Positions 56,105 through 64,000 of a DNA stretch of 64,000 bases are shown piece by piece. This DNA comes from Xanthostigma xanthostigma (lineage: Eukaryota; Arthropoda; Insecta; Raphidioptera; Raphidiidae): assembly GCA_963575645.1 (NCBI GenBank), contig OY754469.1:49000753-49064752 (forward strand), given 5' to 3'. The notes beneath the pieces were generated by a model. It worked only from the letters and a program-made list of their open reading frames with translations. It had not been told where the DNA came from and ran no database searches. The position numbers were made by a program, and so were the translations under genes. How positions within the stretch are numbered: position 1 is the stretch's first letter; each line of letters opens with the position of its first letter.

Positions 56105-56790
56105 TGAACCTAGTCCTCCAATAGTTTGGATCTTCTCATGAACTCCAGAAGATCGGTGACTAGACTGTCCTGAGGAATTGCTTCGCTCTCATCAAAGTAT
56201 CCAAAGATGTTCTCCTGTAGGCTAGGGTATCACATTCGAACAGTTGGTTGGCGGTTTCGTCTTCCATTTCGCAAAATCTACACTGTGTGGATATCCTGAC
56301 GTATCCGTGTGTAGATGTTTCCTTAGGCGTCAAGAGTTTGATCAAGTCCTGTTTAAAGGGCCCACAAGCATTCTTTTCCCATGTAAGTTTCCTGGATTCA
56401 AACTCCAGTCAGTGATTTGCTGATTGCGGGTCCAGCTTTTGACAGTTCGTTGAATATTTGTATAAATAATGCCACAAACTGGTTTTGGTCCAATGAACTT
56501 TGCAGAGGCTCCTTGTCGAGCAAGTCTATCCGCCATCTCATTGCCCCAGATACTTTCATGATCCGGTACCCACATTAAACATACTTTGTTCTTAGTTCCC
56601 AGATCATTGAGTAGACGATGGCAATCCCACACCAGTTTTGAACTGATTTTGTGGGATTGCAGTGCTTTGATTGCCGCCTGGAAATCAGGATGAGTTGGTT
56701 CTCCTGCGCACATACGGTAATTGCCATTACTTCAGCTTGAAATGCAATGGCATGAGTACCGATGTTAAATTTGTTACAAAGAAAAGAAAT
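56105..56790 (-). pseudogene. LINE ORF2 RNase H domain and C-terminus, frameshifted
   Basis: Minus strand, upstream to downstream: GTHAIAFQAEVMAITVC (56714-56775, with the catalytic-type E of FQAE), a 1-base frameshift near 56709, then PDFQAAIKALQS, VWDCHRLLND, VCLMWVPDHESIWGNEMADR and LARQGA (56342-56713). A second frameshift near 56343 leads to CRFCEMEDETANQLFEC, a CxxC...H/C-type cysteine pattern. This is the RNase H and tail region of a non-LTR element from the I/R1/LOA/Jockey side. The D of DSQ survives in PDFQ, and the expected G of VPGH is D. No RT domain upstream. Confidence 0.8.
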
Positions 56791-57261
56791 GATTTTTGCA
56801 CTGTTTCATTAAAATGCAACCGTGTTTCGAACATTTTGTGATTGTGGATGGAGAACGGAGCTTGCCGAATGCAAGCATAATAGACGTCAGCCACCATAAT
56901 AAACGCGCGGATGGGTAATTAGCAGCGGTGGGAAATGTTTAAACAGCGTTATAATAATATGACTGACAGATATCAAGTCGGGGAAATGCATTTGAACCCT
57001 AGCATTAGCTGTGACTGAATGACAAATGAAATAAAACTGACGATACGGTTATATATTCATTGTCAGAGAACATCTACAGACGATTCGCTTGATATTGTGT
57101 GAACATACCTCCCTCCATATTTCTCTGTTAACAAATGGAATCTAGAAGACTTCCTATACTCTGCAACATGTGATAAGAACTGGCATCTTATCAATAAAGA
57201 GAGCATAGAGCGATTCAAAACATCAAGCCTCGGTTAAACGAATGGAAGAATTAGAATTATT
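56791..57261. other. Unassigned stretch
   Basis: Nothing recognised. Confidence 0.4.
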
Positions 57262-57356
57262 ATGGAAACGACATCTAAACAACAGTTAATAGATGATTTT
57301 TCTTTACTGCCGCCCGAACGTACGTACTTCCGGCATCATTGCGTGTAATCCCACCA
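57262..57356 (-). repeat. Family F fragment
   Basis: Reverse match to 30688-30790 ('gccgcccgaacgtacgtact', 'gcgtgtaatcccacc'). A second piece on the plus strand at 57797-57850 ('gccggaagtacgtac', 'accgaagtatgaagaaaa') flanks the intervening palindrome. Confidence 0.6.
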
Positions 57357-57461
57357 ATATTAATTAATAGAAAAATGTCTTTGTTGTATTGACGAGTTTT
57401 AATTTTATCTGTATTTTAATTATTTTTGTTGTTGTTATTATCATCCATAATTATAAATATA

Positions 57462-57672
57462 TATTAATAATATCAGGAATGTGGACCACTACATTGGCAC
57501 AATAATTATTACATGTAATAATTATTGTGCCAATGTAGTGGTTAAGTAAGTACATATGTAATTATTTCAGATGCCTGAGGAAGGTCTAATAAAGACCGCA
57601 ACGTTGCAGAAATAATAAAGTGATTATTATTTACCATCTTATCTAGTCCACATTCCTGATATTATTAATATA
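57462..57672. mobile_element. Inverted-repeat element with hammerhead-like motif
   Basis: Outer arms atattaataatatcaggaat and its complement at 57648-57672. Inside are a perfect 56-bp palindrome and the motif at 57575-57606: CTGAGGA, A, GGTCT, AATAA, AGACC, GCAACGTT, a perfect 5-bp stem with GAAA changed to GCAA. Confidence 0.65.
57486..57541. repeat. Perfect 56-bp palindrome
   Basis: CCACTACATTGGCACAATAA and the next eight bases are followed with no spacer by their exact complement, centred on ACATGT. Confidence 0.95.
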
Positions 57673-57844
57673 TATTTTAATTATTATTTATGTAATGTAT
57701 ATTGACATATTTCACAGCTTTTATGCTATTCTCGAAATAAATCTTTTAAATTTAAATTTAAAAATAAATTTGAATAAAATTTAAGAAAATGCATAAAATT
57801 GATGCCGGAAGTACGTACTTTCGACCGAAGTATGAAGAAAACTG

Positions 57845-57985
57845 TCATTTATTCGATCAATTATTTTTCGAGTAGGATTGATTTTAAAAACCTCCCTGCT
57901 TCTCTTGTGTATAGAAATATATGTGGTCACAAACTACAGTCGTGTCAAAACAGATTTCCTGACAACGCTTTTGGCAATCCAGCAT
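57845..57985 (+). pseudogene. Unidentified conserved reading-frame fragment, copy 2
   Basis: Plus-strand relative of 13297-13436. YSINYFSSRID is in one frame and KTDFLTTLLA in the next, so at least one frameshift separates them. Shared nucleotides also extend to 'gacaacgct' and 'ggcaat..cagcatta'. Protein family unknown. Confidence 0.3.
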
Positions 57986-58694
57986 TATAGGACTAGCACG
58001 GAGTTTTCAGTTGAATTCGTGATCTATGTTTGTGCGCCAATATCAAAAAAACAAATACATTATGTTATGAGGGTCGCCTGTGATCGGGCGCCCCTTGCCA
58101 GTAACCACTAACCAAACCTATGTTTGTTTTCAATATATAACATCAGTTGGTTATGTCAAATCGATCATTAGTATTTGCATTATGCAGTTGCCACTTAGTT
58201 AATCGTCCAGCGGGTTGATACAGCGACATATTTTTTGCTCTTTTTTTAACGAAATAGGGTGCTAGCAAAAACAACGGGGCTATAAATACACATAAATCGT
58301 TCATTAAAACTAACAAATTAATGTAAAATCGTTAACATTGTTTTCAGCATTTTGGATTATTTTACCCCCAAAGCAAATCCCAAAGTTATGATAATACGAC
58401 AGGATTAAAAAAAAATATATAAATTGACATTTCTCTCATATTTTTTTAAAAATATTTCTATAGCTCGAATACCATTGCAATTTTATACGCTGGTGTTGGT
58501 ATTAACTCCAGTGATGCTCAACCAAAACCTTCCTTCGTTGTAAGATTCCTGTTAATGATTAACAGGCACATCAATAAACAAGGATGAAAGCTGGTATGAA
58601 CGTAAAAATGTTCACAGGCTTTTAGATACGACTTTTAGAAGAGACCAAAACAGACGCAGATTGTAATTTTAGATAGTTGCTAGATTGTAGTTAA
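57986..58694. other. Unassigned stretch
   Basis: Nothing recognised. Confidence 0.4.
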
Positions 58695-59262
58695 CTAGAA
58701 TGACCTGTGCGAATTATTCGCACTAAATAAGTATAATTATTATCACTTTACAAAATTATTTTTTAAATATGATTGCAGGTATTCAATTCGTTTTTAATTT
58801 TGCACACTGCTTATAACGTTCTTCTTTTTGTTGTATTACAATATGAAGCTCAGATGACAGATCGACGAAATATTTTACTAAAATTGTCATATAGAGGCGC
58901 AAGTAGCAAAAGCGTTGAGCCGTCAGATGGCATCATGCAGCAATGCTGTGACGTTGTTCAGCGTTGTTCGCTGTTTCAAAATTAAAGCCGTCAGATGGAA
59001 GTCTGCAGTATTTACAATATGAAGGTCAGATGACAGATCGAAGTGTTGACGTTGTTTCAAAATTAAAGCCGTCAGATGGCAGACGTTGTTCACCGTTGCT
59101 GTTAATTAATTAATTTACAAAAACAAAAGCAACAATAAATTTTTTAGTTGTCGATGTCAGTAGAGCAAGCAATTATCTGTAAAATGATATATAATTTATG
59201 TGGAGAAATTGTGAGGTTTTTTCTAAAAAGGGAGGCAAATCTCTTAACCTTAACGTATATAT
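58695..59262 (-). mobile_element. Helitron-like element, family A, copy 4
   Basis: Minus-strand 3' end with hairpin, AGGTCATT, CTAG next to T. Long version with the internal duplication, like copy 3. Confidence 0.65.
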
Positions 59263-59629
59263 AGGTACTTATGATGATGTATTTATTCATTTCTACGTTT
59301 AAAAGTAGTCAGGTTATGTGAGGGTGTTAGATGAAACGTGATCCACCATATACATATTATGTTTGTCCGGTCGTACGAAACACAATTATCGTTATATGTA
59401 GGTATTGTTTAATCAGCTGAATAAACCATAACTAATAACTCTATTCAATATTTACACTGACACGGCGCAAGTCTAGCTCTGGCTAGCTCACCTCTGGGTA
59501 TATACAGTATAAACATTGAACAAACTATAACGCCGCGCTTTATATGACGAAGACTATTTCCTGTAGTGGAAATTCAACATGGAAGAAAGGCAATAAGACC
59601 ATCGCCTTTTCTTCCGAACATCAATTACC
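59263..59629. other. Unassigned stretch
   Basis: Nothing recognised. The 105-codon frame starting at 59544 is mostly family M sequence. Confidence 0.4.
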
Positions 59630-59900
59630 ATTCCATATTTCCAACACACAAGTGGGGAATGGTACTAGTTTAGGTCAAAAATCCCTTTTCAAAATTTTAC
59701 AATATCTTTTCGTTTTGATGTCCCCCGAATCCAAAAAAAACATATTTTTGGAAAAACTCTGTGCGTCTATTTGTCTGCTAGTCTGTGAGCACGATACAGG
59801 TCAAACAGATGAACGGATTGAAACCAAATTTTGGGAGGATGTTTGGTATATGCAAATATGAAGGGCCCCATTGTTTTTGGGGCAAATCGGCGCATGCTAT
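59630..59900 (+). repeat. Dispersed repeat, family M, best copy
   Basis: 'acggattgaaaccaaatttt', 'gggaggatgtttgg', 'gcaaatatgaagggcccc' and 'gggcaaatcggcgcatgc' in order. It is interrupted on the right by the element at 59917-60264. Confidence 0.7.
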
Positions 59901-59916
59901 AACAGTGTTTTTTATA

Positions 59917-60264
59917 AGGAGAAAAATTAACGGGTGAAATAGCCAATTTAGAGTTATAGAATTTTTATTTTTATAGTATCGTCAACGTTTCGCTAACGTT
60001 TGTTAGCATCCTCATAATACTAAAAGTTAAACTTTTATATCTTAGTTGGTAAGAATTGTTTGTAATTTTGTTATTTCGGTTCATGTATTCTGCTAATTAT
60101 TGTACTTATATTGTGCATATTTATATGATCCTTAGGTCCTGAGGATGCTAACAAACGTTAGCGAAACGTCGACGCTACTATAAAAATAAAAATTCTATAA
60201 CTCTAAATTGACTATTTCACCCGTTAATTTTTCTCCTTATCAAGATCACAGCCGTCATCGTATC
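59917..60264. mobile_element. Inverted-repeat retroelement-like unit with 16-bp duplication
   Basis: Arms of about 100 bp (gagaaaaattaacgggtgaa to tttgttagcatcctca, and complements) are inverted. It is flanked by the perfect 16-bp direct repeat aacagtgttttttata (59901-59916 and 60265-60280). Each arm holds a hammerhead-like motif: plus 60139-60170 (CTGAGGA, T, GCTAAC, AAAC, GTTAGC, GAAACGTC) and minus 59983-60014 (ATGAGGA, same stem, GAAACGTT). Confidence 0.8.
60139..60170 (+). ncRNA. Hammerhead-core-like motif, best example
   Basis: CTGAGGA and GAAA flank a perfect 6-bp stem with a 4-nt loop. One extra T lies between CTGAGGA and the stem, which canonical hammerheads do not have, and stems I and III cannot be drawn with confidence. 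Confidence 0.35.
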
Positions 60265-60280
60265 AACAGTGTTTTTTATA

Positions 60281-61530
60281 TAATAATGGTATAATTTTCG
60301 TAACAGTTTATTATTCTATTTATTTTTTCAAAGTTTCGAAAATATTTTAAAAATAAAAAAAAATTAGCTGTCCTTTTGTATTGTAGATCTGTCAGAAATA
60401 AAGTAGTTATAAGCATGCTTTGATTAATTTTTACATGACGTGGAACGTATTATGTAGGTAACCATGACAACGAATAGCCATTACCCGCGTCACCTAACGC
60501 GATATCCTAAATTTCATTTTCTTTATTATATTACACCAACTATAAAAATTTTGAAGTTGGAATGGTCTCGTCGCCCAATTGGCTGAATTTTTAAAAAAGG
60601 AGGTTCTTAGTCCGGTGTGCTTATTTTTTTTGCATGCCTGCGAATAATTTTTTGATTAATTAATTTTAGTTACAGTTTAGGTAATTAGAGTTCATGAACT
60701 TAACTTTATGAACGAATGTCATAATTTCGATTGGAATGGTTGCGATTTGTTGAGCACATAAAAAAAATGTTGTCTTTATATAACTGTTTCGGCGTGGTTG
60801 ACAACAAACTTACCTGAATTAAACCCAACTTTGGTCATCCCTGTTCACTATCTTAATTTACAGGGCAAGCAGCACTTACTGATTATTATGTAGTAATTTT
60901 GACATGGCGCTTTAATGATAATATAACGATGGATGCAATGCAATATCAGTGCGTTAATCAAATCGAAAAGAATGAAAAAGTGGATAATAATGATTAGGAC
61001 AGAGATAATGAAAAATACTGCAACAAACACCTATATTGTTACATATTAAAGTATTATAATATTATAATAATGGATAAAAGAATATATATAACTTGCAGAT
61101 TGTACTATAAAAAAATCCAAAAAATATATTTATTCAACTCATGCGCGCTATTCATGTTTTATCATGCCTAAAAACCGAACCCTAAATAGCCATTTACCGA
61201 CTGGTGACAATTACTTGTCATAACTCAATGAAGATTCCTACTAGCTCGGCCATTGTGGAGTAATGAAAATAAACGTAACTATTTTCTGAGTCGTAACGAA
61301 ATAGTAGGTAACAACAACTCCGTTGTTACCCATTGAGGCTAAAATTGAGAGGCCGAATGTTTTCGACATGGAGTTTATTCATAACCGGCTAACCTCAAAC
61401 CAAAACATTGAATCGTGCTGTTTGGTGCTGTTAGTATTGACAGTTTTTTTTATAAAGAAATAAATAGATATTTACAACATCTCATTATAATTAAAACATG
61501 AATAACGCGCAATTGTTGAATAAAATTATG
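60281..61530. other. Unassigned stretch with a Helitron-tail relative
   Basis: 60475-60620 ('acccgcgtcacctaacgcg', 'gtctcgtcgcccaattgg') resembles the ends at 62166 and 62560-62723 but lacks CTAG. No gene in the rest. Confidence 0.4.
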
Positions 61531-61596
61531 GGCGTAACTTGTAGGCTAAGTCATGACCTGTCAGCGCGATGAATGACTTAGACTACTAGTTACGCC
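61531..61596. repeat. Hairpin, 24-bp arms
   Basis: GGCGTAACTTGTAGGCTAAG and its near-complement (two mismatches) around an 18-nt loop. Confidence 0.8.
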
Positions 61597-61636
61597 AATA
61601 ACTATTGTTACAGGATACAGATCGAACGGCTGAATG

Positions 61637-61740
61637 GCTTGGAAGCAAATTTTGGAAGGATGTTTGACATGCAAATATGAAGAGCCCTATCGTTTTTGGG
61701 TACGATCGGCTCATGCTCACAAGAGAAATATGCTATAACG
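61637..61740 (+). repeat. Dispersed repeat, family M, fragment
   Basis: 'gaagcaaattttggaaggat', 'tgcaaatatgaagagcccta' and 'cgatcggctcatgc' match the copy at 59820-59900. Confidence 0.6.
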
Positions 61741-61759
61741 TTGTTTCTTTATATTATAA

Positions 61760-61948
61760 TAGGTATATGTTCCAAGCAGCCAGAGAACGGACCGTCACCG
61801 TTAGCTACAACGAAATTACTTGTATCGGTTCTCGAGCTACCGCGCAAGACTGTATACGATTAGGTATGTTCCAAACAGTCAGAGAACGCAGTAGCGCATG
61901 ACAGTGACGGTTTCGTGTTCGTTCTCTGACTGTTTGGAACATACCTAA
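61760..61948. mobile_element. MITE with nested inverted repeats, ~190 bp
   Basis: taggtatatgttccaagcag at the left and tgtttggaacatacctaa at the right. A third copy of the end, ttaggtatgttccaaacagt, lies inside at 61860. The 74-codon frame across it is chance. Confidence 0.7.
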
Positions 61949-62168
61949 TGGTATACTTTGTATAACGGTTTGTTATTCAATTTTTCAAAGGAATTTTTGT
62001 AAAAAAAATGTTTTTCTTAACATAGTTTCGGAAATATTTTAAAAATAAACAAATCAGCTGTCCGTTTGTTCTGTCAAAAAAAAAGCATGTTTTGATTATT
62101 TTTTATGTATTGTGATAATATATTATGTAACTATGCAAAACGGATAGCAAATATCATAATATTTGATA

Positions 62169-62723
62169 CTAGCCGCTACCAGCGTCACACATTTAATGTC
62201 TTTATTGTAATATGTCAAAAGTCAAAATTTTTGAAGTAAGAACGGTCGCCCGTCGCTTAATTCGTGGGATTTTTTTGATCATGCAAAATTTATGCACTGA
62301 TCAGTTTGAATTAACTTCGGCTTATCTAGGTTGTTCTAGAGTTTATGGTAAAAAAGTCGAACAATATAGCAACATATTAATATATTAGTCACAAAAAGCT
62401 TTTAGTAAAATTGGTCATACATCACCAATAGGTTATCCATAAAAGTTATTTACTGCATGTGAAATACATTATATAATACCTATGCGTCTGGCGCCTCTTT
62501 ACGGCGCGTCTCGACGCTTATCAATCATTGCACGACGTTCTTAATTGTCTTCATGTGAGATTCGACTACCTAAATATCGAAGTTAATTCGGAAGTTTGTA
62601 AAAAAAAAACTCCAGCCAATTGAGAGGGCGACAGGATCATTCAAATCTCAAAAATATTGACATGTAGGTAGTAAATAAAATAAAATTTCTGTTAGCGCGT
62701 GCGGTGACGCGTCTAACAGCTAG
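62169..62723. mobile_element. Two outward-facing Helitron-like tails
   Basis: On the minus strand a tail ends GGTAGCGGCTAG at 62169 next to T. On the plus strand one ends at CTAG 62720-62723 followed by T, after the hairpin CGCGTgcggtgACGCG. Parts of the interior are inverted copies ('ccgtcgcttaattcg' against 'ccaattgagagggcgac'). Confidence 0.5.
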
Positions 62724-62914
62724 TAATAAATATGTATTATGGTGGCTAAATGTAAAAATTATCCAACGCATGCTTGTTAACTACCTAAACATTTTTGACA
62801 GATTTTCAGAACAAAAGGACAGCTGACTGTTTTTTCCGAAGCTAATGTTTAGAAAAAAAATCTTTACGAAAAAAAATAATAAACCGTTATGAAAAGTATA
62901 TCATTATAACAGAA
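62724..62914. other. Unassigned spacer
   Basis: Nothing recognised. Confidence 0.4.
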
Positions 62915-63110
62915 AAATGTATATATTTGGTTTCCAATCGCTAAGCTGGTTGATTTGTATTTTGCTCACAGACAAAAAGACGAATAATTGTTTCCAGAAA
63001 TATGTTTTTTGGAGTCGGTGAACGAAAAAATATTTAAAAAATTTTAAAAGTGAATTTTGACCTAAATTAGTATCTATACCGTTCCCTGCTTATAAAGTTG
63101 GAATGGTAAA
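62915..63110 (-). repeat. Dispersed repeat, family M
   Basis: 'ccagaaatatgttttttgga' and 'tttgacctaaattagtatct' correspond in reverse to 59640-59760. Confidence 0.55.
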
Positions 63111-63160
63111 ATATTTATCAAAATTATATAGCGTTATTTAGAATGTTATAATTACTTTTT

Positions 63161-63360
63161 AACCGACTCCAAAAAAAGGAGGAGGTTCACAATTTGATTG
63201 AATTTTTTTTTATATGTTTGTCCGTCGATATCTTCACCGGCTGTGAACCAATTTCGATTATTCTTTTTTTATTCGATAGAGTATCTCTCCAAGTTGGTCC
63301 CATATAAATTTTAGCAAAATCGGCTCAGCAACTTTTTAGGAAAAAAAAATCCTGTATGTA
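63161..63360 (+). repeat. Dispersed repeat module starting 'ttaaccgactcc'
   Basis: 'accgactccaaaaaaaggag', 'aattttagcaaaatcggctc' and 'agcaactttttagg' are in the order I know from lepidopteran interspersed repeats. Counterpart of 8640-8843. Confidence 0.6.
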
Positions 63361-63724
63361 TATTTTGTCATAAATGTGTGTGGGCAATAATTTAAAAAAT
63401 TAATTCATTTTGAATTCAAATTCAAAATATTACAATTTAATTTCATAACAAAATACTGTGTACTTACAACAAAGGAGAGGTGGTTATGTGTTATAATCAT
63501 ATTATGTTTGATATTATCAATTATTAAACATTAATTCTAACAAAGAACACACTTATTGGTATAATAATACACGCAGCACCTATTGTATTATGTTTTGCCT
63601 GCATATACAATAGGGTAGCAGTGTCAGCACCCGATCTCCGTGTTTTGTATAATTACAGTTAAGAGAAAAAAATACACAATTGCACCGATATAGGTATTAT
63701 TGGTAAAATAAAAAACTAGACGCT
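63361..63724. other. Unassigned stretch
   Basis: AT-rich, nothing recognised. Confidence 0.4.
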
Positions 63725-64000
63725 AAAAATAGTACATTACACCACAAAGGACGAAAGTTTGATATTCTTGATATTCGCTTCGAGTATCATGAACTTTCGG
63801 CCAGTGTAGTGTATACTATTTTTCTTCATACCTCAGTCGTAAGTACGCTTATTATTAAATAATTAATTACTTGTTACTTACATTAAAAACACAGATAAAT
63901 TCTAAGCAAGCAGCTTTGAGGTTATACGTAAAAACAAATGACAGCTGCTCGCAACTATTAGCTAAAATGTAATAGGGTTGCTATGGAAACGACATCTAAA
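63725..64000 (-). repeat. Family F repeat, copy entering from the right
   Basis: Reverse of 30770-31050: 'ggacgaaagtttgatattc' and 'catgaactttcggcc' form its end hairpin, then 'ttcatacctcagtcgtaagt' and 'aaatgtaatagggttgct'. It continues beyond the window. Confidence 0.7.

Noticed and set aside
59544-59861. 105-codon plus-strand frame
   Set aside because: It mostly translates repeat family M. Other M copies have stops and shifts throughout.
1-64000. Bacterial, viral or organellar origin of any part
   Set aside because: No dense coding, no operon structure, no recognised viral gene. Every interpretable feature is an insect-type nuclear repeat.

Overview
The window looks like repeat-packed, AT-rich insect nuclear DNA, most likely from a moth or butterfly. 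That assignment is an inference. It rests on several short repeat signatures I associate with lepidopteran genomes: the 'ggtcaagtgcgagtcggac' module near 5.8 kb, the 'accgactccaaaaaaaggag' module near 63.2 kb and its reverse near 8.8 kb, and Helitron 5' ends with the 'agttcctgagattagcgcg' block near 4.8 kb. I found no intact host protein-coding gene, no rRNA and no convincing functional tRNA gene. Nearly all open reading frames here are chance frames inside repeats.

Layout. 0-13 kb: the 3' half of a Helitron, two RTE-type LINE tails (256-480 and 12063-12330), a foldback element, a ~540-bp satellite-like array, a complete 954-bp Helitron carrying a tRNA-Lys-like body, MITEs, and one copy of a dispersed family called B here. 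13-17 kb: a foldback element invaded by a LINE that was itself invaded by a Helitron, then two TA-flanked MITEs and another B copy. 17-25 kb: a 1.1-kb hAT element with 8-bp target duplications, then about 4 kb of inverted and tandem copies of ~150-bp units with large palindromes, then two related hAT copies. 25-35 kb: B, minisatellite and foldback units, a tRNA-bearing inverted-repeat element (family L), another hAT, and the family H repeats. 34-48 kb: two oppositely oriented copies of a ~0.9-1.1 kb tRNA-bearing element (family K), MITE family G, a tRNA-derived SINE, Helitrons, and a triple nest (L copy, LINE, foldback with ~490-bp arms). 48-64 kb: more MITEs, 177-bp tandem units, an LTR-like core promoter, a pogo-like MITE inside another repeat, a broken LINE RNase H domain, and inverted elements with perfect duplications.

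No genes can be seen acting together. The coherent story is successive insertion: several nests can be read in order because target duplications, or an interrupted reading frame, show the pre-insertion state. The most interesting pattern is a short motif, (C/T)TGANRA, one unpaired base, a 5-6 bp hairpin, then GAAA(C/T)GT, at about fourteen places on both strands in several unrelated repeats. It resembles the CUGANGA/stem II/GAAA half of a hammerhead ribozyme, although stems I and III are not visible. One such element has a perfect 16-bp target duplication, which points to retrotransposition. A second theme is tRNA-like bodies, with recognisable A and B boxes, carried inside four otherwise unrelated kinds of repeat.

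All family names (A, B, F, G, H, I, K, L, M, N) are local labels for this window. Element ends are exact where a duplication or terminal motif is cited and approximate elsewhere.
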